In this document: positions 1 through 5,898 of the stretch, one piece after another | Layout: every line of letters begins with the position of its first letter | Position numbering within the stretch: the first letter of the stretch is position 1 | Assembly: GCA_013298205.1 (NCBI GenBank) | Contig: JAAFJZ010000174.1 | Span: 1 to 5,898, forward strand | Origin: Cytophagales bacterium | GTDB lineage: Bacteria > Bacteroidota > Bacteroidia > Cytophagales > UBA9547 | Direction of reading: 5' to 3' | Length of the DNA stretch: 5,898 nt | Notes under the pieces: generated by a model | What the model saw: the letters and a program-made list of their open reading frames with translations, nothing else | Databases searched by the model: none | What the model was told of the DNA's origin: nothing | Position numbers and translations under genes: made by a program

Positions 1-143
1 CCGATTGGATTTAACGCGCGGCAATATAGTAGAAGCACATACTTGCACCAATCAGAGCATCCGGACGGCATAATGTTTTGCAATCTTTGGCTGGAATGTC
101 TGCTTACAGAATTAAAAAATATGCTTTCAAAACTGTATTTGAC
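1..143. other. 3' flank of the operon with shifted base composition; no gene supported
   Basis: Downstream of the AIPR stop the sequence changes character. Of the first 110 bases 50 are G or C, clearly richer than the neighbouring coding DNA, and there is a CGCG core at 15-18. I see no tRNA, insertion-sequence end or convincing intrinsic terminator. A plus-strand frame is open from base 1 to a TAA at 145-147 (48 codons) and could be the tail of a convergent gene, but I recognise no family in it and an opening this short can occur by chance. A short minus-strand frame from an ATG at 71 also runs off the edge. The region is best treated as the boundary between the defence operon and another locus. 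Confidence 0.4.
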
Positions 144-2516
144 TTAAAATTTAATACCAAATTTGTCTAGTTTTTTCAAAGATTCATAACACTTGATGAT
201 TGCTTGTTCTTTAATAATTTCTTTTTTTGATAAACACAGACGCACTGATTTTACATTTGAAAGTTCATCATTATTAAATAATTTTGTTTGATTTGCCACA
301 TCAATAATGCGTTTCCATGTGTCTTTTGATACAAGTAAAAGTTTATCGTAGAAAAATTTGACATCTATTATTTCTTTGTCCTCTAGCTTTGATAGCGTCT
401 TAATTTCTTCCACTAATGAAGGATTTGTTTGTATAAAATCAAGCACTTTTTTGCCAAACGCCATTTCTCTATTTGTCATATTTTTTTGCTCTTTAAGTTT
501 TTTGAGCAAATCAAAAATGAGTATATAATCAAAGCCGTCAGGTTTGTGTTTGTCGATGTATATTTTGAAACCATCCCAAAACTTCAAACCCATTTTTTGA
601 ATTTCGCTTATCAAAAATATAGCGTCCTCAACGTTATTTGTGTTCAATTCTTTCTCATTTTCTCGCTCTGCTTTTTCTTGCTCGGAAATTAAATAATCAT
701 TAAGAACGGTAGTTAAGTTTTCTGGGTATTTTGAGGCTTTCAGTTTTGCCCAAGAAGATTCTCTTTTTGCATACTCTGAAATCAAACTATTGTTGGCTTC
801 TGCAACTAAATGTTTATAAACAAATAGCAATATATTTTTGAAACAGCCATTCAAAATATCATCAGTTTTTTGATGTTCATAAATCTTCCATAAGTCGAGG
901 CGGCAACTAGTAAGATAATGAAAATACGAAACTGTGTAAGCGACAGTAAATGATTTCAAGCTGGTATCACCGATAGCATCCACATTTTTTCTCCCAAAAA
1001 GATTGTCAACTGTTTTTACCAAAATCGCATTGGCAATAAGTTTACGATAAAAATTTTCGCATGGTAATTTATTTTTGCTAACAGCCTCGTTTACTTTTTT
1101 TGTGAAATGAATAAAATTTTTCTGCGAACCTTGAGAAACAAAATGAGGTTCTAATTCCCAAACATTAATAAATTTGGCAACATCAGATTTTATAAACTTT
1201 AAGTTTGTCGGATTCTGTTCTTTAAATTTTTTTTGCTGTGCCGGTGTTTGTTTATTAAGTGTTTCTCTGTACTGACCATTGGCTCGTTCAAAGTACCACA
1301 AAAACGACTGATTTTTGTTTTCAGGATTGACCACATATTTTTTTCTTGACAGGTTTTCAATCTGCACGAAATATGGGTTGTTTGACGATAAATCTAATTC
1401 GGAAACTTTGTTTTGGCTATTTGCATAACGTGCAATATTTGGAACTTCACTGTTTTTTTGCTCTTTATTTTTGATTACAGTTAGCTTCATTTGAACAAAA
1501 ATTTTGCTCAAATCGGCATCTTTATATTTTTTATGCGTATGATAAAGCGAAGCTGTTGTTTGCCCTCCGTTTACGATTTGAAAATCGTTGAGCTTGGTAA
1601 TAACCAATTGGTTTTCTATTATTTTTGTTGCTACACTTTCAGCTGTGGCAGTAATTCCATTGTTGTAAGGCAAAAACATTTGTGGTTTAGTACGGATTGT
1701 ATCTCTTATTCCTTTGTTGAATTTGCCCGCTTGACCAAGGAAAGCACGAACATTGCTTTCCAACAATTCATTTGAGTATTCTTTATACAGTTTTGCTAAA
1801 ATTTCTCCTGGCACAATCGCCAAATAGCAGTCATACATTTGGTCAATATTGGGAACTTGCAAACATTGTAAACCAACTCCATTTTCACTAAATTTTTCAA
1901 ATTCAATTTCTATTGGTTCGTGCGTGCTATTTGATTCATTGATTTTGAACAATCTTGAAATGTCCCAAGTATGTACAAAAACATCAACATCGTTTATATC
2001 AATTCTTTCTTTGTCGTGATTTGAAAATCCATTTATCAGAAAATATACATTGATTCTATCAAAGTCATTGCCTTGTTTGCCAATAATTTTAATAAGCTCA
2101 ACTAACTGGGTATGTGAAGGATCAATGTAGTCGATATGTCGTTTTAAAGCCGAATTAATAAATCTCTTTATTTGATTGAGAGATTTGGTATATTCATCTT
2201 TTGTAATATTGTAATCGTATTCATTTTTGTAATAAGCTATAAATAAATCCAACGTTTCAAAATACTCTTTTTTATTTTCGTCTTTGAATAAGTCTTTTAG
2301 GCAATAGCCATTTATTTTCCAGTCAATGCCACCTTGGCTATTGGGGTGAATATACGACAATACCCTAGCTCCCTCAGATTTTCCAATATTTTCAAATACT
2401 TCAATGCAATATTCGGTGAATTTATCTTCAAAACTTGCCCCCTCGCCTTCGGAATATACTAGGGAGGCGATGTCGGATTTTAATTCTTCAATATAATTTT
2501 CTAAGGGTCTTTCCAT
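144..2516 (-). CDS. AIPR (abortive infection phage resistance) family protein
   Basis: This is a 790-residue protein starting at ATG 2516, 3 nt after the nuclease stop; the leader is AT-rich (AATTTAATAA) with no Shine-Dalgarno. Its TAA is at 146-144. AIPR family motifs appear in order: LESNVRAFLG (252-261), FLPYNNGITATAESV (281-295), FQIVNGGQTTASLYH (312-326), VQMKLTVI (341-348) and ARYANSQNKVSELDL (362-376). The N-terminal 1-130 (GARVLSYI, then TLDLFIAYYKNEYD, then a helix QIKRFINSALK) resembles the leading domain of AIPR proteins found in Z1 operons, with an extra loop around QGGIDWKINGYC. A helical middle part runs to about 600. The last 190 residues are rich in Lys and Glu, strongly helical by eye, and contain no motif I recognise. 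AIPR proteins are known from R-M-like and abortive-infection operons, but their biochemical activity is not settled. There is no signal peptide or membrane segment, so it should be cytoplasmic. Family call is secure; function is inferred from context only. Confidence 0.9.
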   Translation of the reverse strand: MERPLENYIEELKSDIASLVYSEGEGASFEDKFTEYCIEVFENIGKSEGARVLSYIHPNSQGGIDWKINGYCLKDLFKDENKKEYFETLDLFIAYYKNEYDYNITKDEYTKSLNQIKRFINSALKRHIDYIDPSHTQLVELIKIIGKQGNDFDRINVYFLINGFSNHDKERIDINDVDVFVHTWDISRLFKINESNSTHEPIEIEFEKFSENGVGLQCLQVPNIDQMYDCYLAIVPGEILAKLYKEYSNELLESNVRAFLGQAGKFNKGIRDTIRTKPQMFLPYNNGITATAESVATKIIENQLVITKLNDFQIVNGGQTTASLYHTHKKYKDADLSKIFVQMKLTVIKNKEQKNSEVPNIARYANSQNKVSELDLSSNNPYFVQIENLSRKKYVVNPENKNQSFLWYFERANGQYRETLNKQTPAQQKKFKEQNPTNLKFIKSDVAKFINVWELEPHFVSQGSQKNFIHFTKKVNEAVSKNKLPCENFYRKLIANAILVKTVDNLFGRKNVDAIGDTSLKSFTVAYTVSYFHYLTSCRLDLWKIYEHQKTDDILNGCFKNILLFVYKHLVAEANNSLISEYAKRESSWAKLKASKYPENLTTVLNDYLISEQEKAERENEKELNTNNVEDAIFLISEIQKMGLKFWDGFKIYIDKHKPDGFDYILIFDLLKKLKEQKNMTNREMAFGKKVLDFIQTNPSLVEEIKTLSKLEDKEIIDVKFFYDKLLLVSKDTWKRIIDVANQTKLFNNDELSNVKSVRLCLSKKEIIKEQAIIKCYESLKKLDKFGIKF

Positions 2517-2519
2517 TTA
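2517..2519 (-). other. 3-nt junction between nuclease and AIPR genes, likely translational coupling
   Basis: The nuclease TAA (2522-2520) is followed after TAA (2519-2517) by the AIPR ATG (2516-2514). The two stop codons are therefore in tandem, in the same frame as the start. No Shine-Dalgarno is present in the A/T-rich leader. The spacing repeats that of the upstream junction, which supports one polycistronic message. Confidence 0.65.
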
Positions 2520-3491
2520 TTAAATTTGTTCTAGTATGTGTGCGGGTTCGACAATAAATTTTTCAACTGCCGAAATTTCAATTGAATATGAAGTTTCATA
2601 AATTCCTAATGGCAAATGACTTTTGATGATTTTAGGAAAATCAGAAGTTACGATAAATGCAAATGTTTTTTTGAGTGAATACATTTTTGTATAATGTTCT
2701 ATATCATTATCAAAGTAGCCAATTGTTTGTAGTTTACCATTGAAAATATTACGTTCATCATTTGATACTATTTTTTGTCGTGTTTGCTCAACTAAAGAAT
2801 TAAGCGAAAATCCATTGTCTTTTACAGCTTCTGTAGAATACAAAATCAAAAACAATTCTTTTAAATTTTCTGCGTCCAATTGTCTTTCGTTTGAAACTTT
2901 AATTCTTGGTTGTTTTGATGATGTAAATTTGATTTCAACACCAACCGAACCTAGAGTAAAATCTTTTGCTTCAAAATCTTTTTCTGTTCCTGTCCATGAT
3001 TCTACAGCATTTGAGTTTGTTTTTTCATTATCCAACAGATAATTGAGAAATAATAATTCGCCAATCAAACCTTTTTGTTGTTCAAGTGATAATCCGTTAA
3101 AATTGATTTTATCAAAAAGCTTCTTCCATTTTGAAATTACATTCAGCGTTGTTGTAATTGCTTCATTTTCTGTAATACTTTTTTCAATATCTTCCAGAAC
3201 ATTCTGAATGAATAATGAAAAAATTTCTTTCAAATCATTATCAAGCAGATAAATATTTAGTTCAATGGTATTTTCGACTTTAATAGTAAAAATTTCAACA
3301 CCTTTGAAACGATAATATTTAAGTTCAGGAATTACAATGTTTTTTGAAACTGACATAATAAACAAATGTTGTCCCGTAATATGGTTTGTTGCTGCAAAAC
3401 AATTTAAATGCTTAATTTCATCAATTCTAGTTTTGATGATAATATCGCCTGTTGGCTTTTGGTTTTCCCAAATAGATTTGATATTTATCAT
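2520..3491 (-). CDS. PD-(D/E)XK motif protein (DUF4420 family), probable DNA endonuclease subunit
   Basis: This is a 323-residue protein starting at ATG 3491, 3 nt after the helicase stop, with TAA at 2522-2520. No Shine-Dalgarno is visible; the leader is ACAGAATAAAAA. The centre carries a PD-(D/E)XK signature: GLIGELLFL with E145, then SWTGTEKDF with W166 and D172, then GVEIKFT with E186-x-K188. These would be the metal-binding and catalytic residues of a restriction-type nuclease fold, and all are present. The N-terminal part (about 1-110) is beta-rich and resembles the leading domain of DUF4420 proteins. The C-terminal part (about 205-323) includes helical stretches and a VSNERQLD segment just after the catalytic strand. 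DUF4420 proteins recur between Z1 and AIPR genes, as here, which supports the call. I infer that it is the DNA-cutting subunit acting with the Z1 ATPase. There is no sign of truncation or frameshift. Cleavage activity itself is not shown by sequence. Confidence 0.88.
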   Translation of the reverse strand: MINIKSIWENQKPTGDIIIKTRIDEIKHLNCFAATNHITGQHLFIMSVSKNIVIPELKYYRFKGVEIFTIKVENTIELNIYLLDNDLKEIFSLFIQNVLEDIEKSITENEAITTTLNVISKWKKLFDKINFNGLSLEQQKGLIGELLFLNYLLDNEKTNSNAVESWTGTEKDFEAKDFTLGSVGVEIKFTSSKQPRIKVSNERQLDAENLKELFLILYSTEAVKDNGFSLNSLVEQTRQKIVSNDERNIFNGKLQTIGYFDNDIEHYTKMYSLKKTFAFIVTSDFPKIIKSHLPLGIYETSYSIEISAVEKFIVEPAHILEQI

Positions 3492-3494
3492 TTT
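3492..3494 (-). other. 3-nt junction between helicase and nuclease genes, likely translational coupling
   Basis: The helicase TAA (3497-3495) is separated from the nuclease ATG (3491-3489) by three A residues on the coding strand. The preceding 20 nt encode the acidic tail and hold no GGAGG-like motif. Re-initiation by ribosomes that finish the upstream gene is the simplest reading, so the two subunits would be made in linked amounts. Confidence 0.65.
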
Positions 3495-5898
3495 TTATTC
3501 TGTTTCGTTGTTGTCATCATCTTCCATTATATCATCATCAAAACCGCTATTGATTGTAGCGGTATATGAAACCTTTATTTCATCATCAATTTTGGGGAAA
3601 TGCAAGCTGTAACCAATAATTGGAATGCCATTATTTACGTTAGGTGTACCTCTCTCATCCAAAGCATAAATTAATAGCAACCCTTTTTTTTCTAATTCCC
3701 GTTGTTCCTTTATCTCAGAATAAATTTCTTTTTTTACACTCAAATCCACACCCATATCACTTGTTGAGTGGATTTGATTTTTCAAAATCACATAGAATTC
3801 GCTGTCACGCCCAACTTGCTGGTTACGGATGCTGCAACCCATTTTGATAGTTTCATTATTAAAGTTCAAATCATAATTTGCAATTTTTTCATTCGATTTT
3901 CTTTCACTGGTCAGGGTTTTTCCTTTATAATCAATAAATACTTTCTCATCTGTATTTGAAACAATACATATAGACCATTTTTCAATACTCTTAATTTTTG
4001 CCTGCGATTTGATATATTCGCTTAGTGTTGCATTTTTGATACTCGGTTGATTAATTTTGTACGCTTCTATAAAATTGCATAGTACCTCGATGTCTGTATT
4101 TGGATAAAGTAAATATCTTGTTTTTCCATTTATTAGTCTTCTGTTGTCTTTTGTTGGAAAACCAATTGCTTCAACTAAATTATTTAAAGCATTAAAATTG
4201 TTTTCAATCACCGGTTTTGTTTTTAGTAAGCAATACGTTTGCGGATTTGTACCAGAAAAAGAAATTTCAATAGCTTCAGAATTATGTAATTTGCTTAGGC
4301 TTGTAATTGTCAGCAAACCTAGATGATTTCTAACTTTAAGTAAGAAATCTTTTGGTCGTTGATGTATTACAGTCATTTCATCAAAGTCATTCCGCATTTC
4401 TTCTGTCGCCATTGTGATATGATTAAACCAACCGAAAATTTCCTCAGTCGTATAAAGCCGACATAAATCAACATAACCCGGTCGATAGCCAAACCACCGT
4501 CCCATTTGCATTAATGAATCATACATTCTACTTGTTCGGATGTAATAACTAACCGACAATCCTTCTAAAGTTATTCCTCTGGATAAACGATTGCCTCCAA
4601 TTGCAATAACCGATAAGCCGTTTTCATATCTGTTATAATCAATTTCTTCAATGTTATGATATTCCAAATTTGTTGTTGAACGTGTTCCATGTACAGAACG
4701 AACATCAATTTTTGAAGCCGCTTTTTTTAGTTCTTTTTTTACTTCATCCCAAGAGTGTTCTTTTATTCCAAAGTCTTTGTAATCCAGATTTTCGAGAACA
4801 TTTCTTGTTGTAGGCAAAAAATCATTTATGAAAATATCCTCTAACTCATAAAGTAATTTTTTATCTTCACTTTGAATTGCATTTTGATATTCTTTAGTTT
4901 TCTGATTAACTAGATAAGCAACTTTATCAGTCCATTTAACTAAAAGTGCCACATGAATAAGCATTGAATTATGCTTAGTTTCATGTCCTCGAAGCCTGCG
5001 GACTGCACAAGTTAAAATAAATGATTTTATTGCACGTTCGAGGCTAGCCGGCAAATACTCGGGCAGATTATCCTGATTATATGCAACAATATCGTGATTA
5101 TCCCATCTATATTTTTCATCCAACGGCTTTTCATTTACTTTAAATAAAGGATTTGCATCATTGATTTCTCTAAAAATATCTAAAGGCTCTTTGGTAGATT
5201 CAGAATCTGTAGTTTCATAACCGAAAATTTTAGCAGCACCAATATAATTTGTTGGTGCTTTGATGTTGATTATAAAATCTCTTGGAAATAAATCTTCTCC
5301 TATTTTGTACTGCTTATTTTTTACTGTTGTGGTTAGTTCTTCATTAAAATTTTTGGATATAAACAAATTGGCATAAGGAGTTGCGGTATAACCAACAAAA
5401 GTATTCTGATTAAAAATATTGAGCAGTGTTCGGATTAAACGGTTTATCGTTTTGATGTCGTTGATATCCTTTGACGCATTAACCGAAGCAGCATCGGCTT
5501 CATCATCAATTATTAATGCTGGTACGTCAAATAGTTTTGGTGAACCATCAATAATTTGTGTTTTTTCAACCTTTGAAAACCAATCAATCAGGTTTTCAAG
5601 AATACTTTTGTTTTTCTTGATAACAAAAACAACAGGGTTTTTGCCGATAGGAATATTTAACCTATTTGCAACCGCTTGACTAAAATCACCCTCATCATTT
5701 TTTTTATAATATGCAGATGTAAAGCCATAAATATCTGTTTGTACCTTATATTTACCAACGCCAATAATTTTGTTTTCTTTTTCCCTTATGAAAGCTGAGT
5801 TATTCCTTCCAATATAACCCGAATCAATTCTTTCCTGTGTTTGTCTGCGTAAAGAACTTATTGTTCCTGCAATTACAATAATTACTTTATAGCCTGCA
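3495..5898 (-). CDS. Z1 domain-containing superfamily II helicase-like ATPase, 5'-truncated by the window edge
   Basis: The minus-strand frame is open from the right edge to the TAA at 3497-3495, giving 800 visible residues. Numbering here starts at the first full codon (5897-5895). Residues 1-25 (AGYKVIIVIAG, then LRRQTQERID) match the motif Ia region of Z1 ATPases. The Walker A loop should lie just upstream, outside the window. NPVVFVIKKN follows at 5638-5609. The Walker B box DDEAD is at residues 131-135, inside PALIIDDEADAASVN. Motif III, TATP, is at 171-174. The Z1 region includes HNSMLIHVA at about 309-317. Motifs V and VI are AIGGNRLSRGITLEGL (about 432-447) and QMGRWFGYRPGY (464-475), with likely arginine fingers. 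The C-terminus has LLLIYAL (740-746) and PIIGYSLHFP (759-768), as in other Z1 proteins, then an Asp/Glu-rich tail. It probably uses ATP to translocate on or remodel DNA in a cytoplasmic restriction-like complex with the next two proteins; this role is inferred. A TTG at 5366 is internal, not the start. Family assignment is very secure; the substrate is unknown. Confidence 0.93.
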   Translation of the reverse strand, partial: AGYKVIIVIAGTISSLRRQTQERIDSGYIGRNNSAFIREKENKIIGVGKYKVQTDIYGFTSAYYKKNDEGDFSQAVANRLNIPIGKNPVVFVIKKNKSILENLIDWFSKVEKTQIIDGSPKLFDVPALIIDDEADAASVNASKDINDIKTINRLIRTLLNIFNQNTFVGYTATPYANLFISKNFNEELTTTVKNKQYKIGEDLFPRDFIINIKAPTNYIGAAKIFGYETTDSESTKEPLDIFREINDANPLFKVNEKPLDEKYRWDNHDIVAYNQDNLPEYLPASLERAIKSFILTCAVRRLRGHETKHNSMLIHVALLVKWTDKVAYLVNQKTKEYQNAIQSEDKKLLYELEDIFINDFLPTTRNVLENLDYKDFGIKEHSWDEVKKELKKAASKIDVRSVHGTRSTTNLEYHNIEEIDYNRYENGLSVIAIGGNRLSRGITLEGLSVSYYIRTSRMYDSLMQMGRWFGYRPGYVDLCRLYTTEEIFGWFNHITMATEEMRNDFDEMTVIHQRPKDFLLKVRNHLGLLTITSLSKLHNSEAIEISFSGTNPQTYCLLKTKPVIENNFNALNNLVEAIGFPTKDNRRLINGKTRYLLYPNTDIEVLCNFIEAYKINQPSIKNATLSEYIKSQAKIKSIEKWSICIVSNTDEKVFIDYKGKTLTSERKSNEKIANYDLNFNNETIKMGCSIRNQQVGRDSEFYVILKNQIHSTSDMGVDLSVKKEIYSEIKEQRELEKKGLLLIYALDERGTPNVNNGIPIIGYSLHFPKIDDEIKVSYTATINSGFDDDIMEDDDNNETE

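Noticed and set aside
9..15. ATTTAAC at 9-15, matching the RYYYAAC core (GTTRRRY on the minus strand) of an integron attC site.
   Set aside because: No matching second core site or paired inner arms are found within the next 130 bases, so a full attC cannot be supported from this window.
3..53. Inverted repeat GATTGG (3-8) / CCAATC (48-53) in the left flank.
   Set aside because: Six base pairs over a 39-nt loop is expected by chance and has no supporting context.
141..170. A possible terminator hairpin around the AIPR stop (AAATTT repeated on both sides of GGTATT).
   Set aside because: The stem is only A-T pairs, lies inside the coding sequence, and has no G+C-rich stem or clean U-run after it.
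1491..1775. Plus-strand open frames opposite the three genes, for example 429-692, 1491-1775, 2740-3042, 3337-3612 and 5419-5679.
   Set aside because: Each lies wholly or largely opposite a gene with strong family motifs, has no recognisable domain and has a biased Phe/Ser/Cys-rich composition typical of antisense shadows.
3495..5366. A shorter helicase gene starting at TTG 5366.
   Set aside because: The same frame is open upstream to the window edge and encodes conserved motifs (DDEAD, TATP) of the family, so the TTG is an internal leucine codon (Leu178 of the visible part).
1..5898. CRISPR arrays, tRNA or rRNA genes, insertion sequences and long direct repeats.
   Set aside because: None was seen by eye on either strand; almost the whole window is coding.

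Overview
The window is AT-rich (about 30% G+C by eye). All recognisable genes lie on the minus strand, packed as one operon and read from the right edge to the left. Neither visible start codon has a Shine-Dalgarno motif; both follow A/T-rich leaders directly after the previous stop codon. This fits a Bacteroidota-type host, but the sequence does not prove it.

Layout in transcription order. (1) 5898 to 3495: a Z1-domain superfamily II helicase-like ATPase. Its N-terminus, including the expected Walker A loop, lies beyond the right edge. (2) 3491 to 2520: a PD-(D/E)XK nuclease-fold protein of the DUF4420 type. (3) 2516 to 144: a long AIPR (abortive infection phage resistance) family protein. 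Only 3 nt separate each pair of genes, so they are almost certainly co-transcribed and probably translationally coupled. Positions 1-143 hold no supported gene. Their base composition is higher in G+C than the operon, so they look like the island's downstream boundary or another locus.

The order Z1, DUF4420, AIPR is the recurrent 3' half of a restriction-modification-like defence operon described by comparative genomics (Iyer, Abhiman and Aravind, on MutL/MORC-type ATPases in R-M systems). The 5' half usually carries a cytosine-5 methyltransferase, a Vsr-like nuclease and a GHKL (MORC/MutL-like) ATPase. None of these is visible, and they would have to lie right of position 5898. The inferred scheme is that the Z1 ATPase translocates or remodels DNA, the DUF4420 protein supplies a nuclease active site, and AIPR acts as a further effector or sensor of unknown activity. 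The families are known from sequence analysis; to my knowledge the mechanism of this three-gene module is not well established. The most useful points are the intact nuclease active site, the extended AIPR C-terminus, the DGQHR-like motif in AIPR, and the true extent of the helicase frame.
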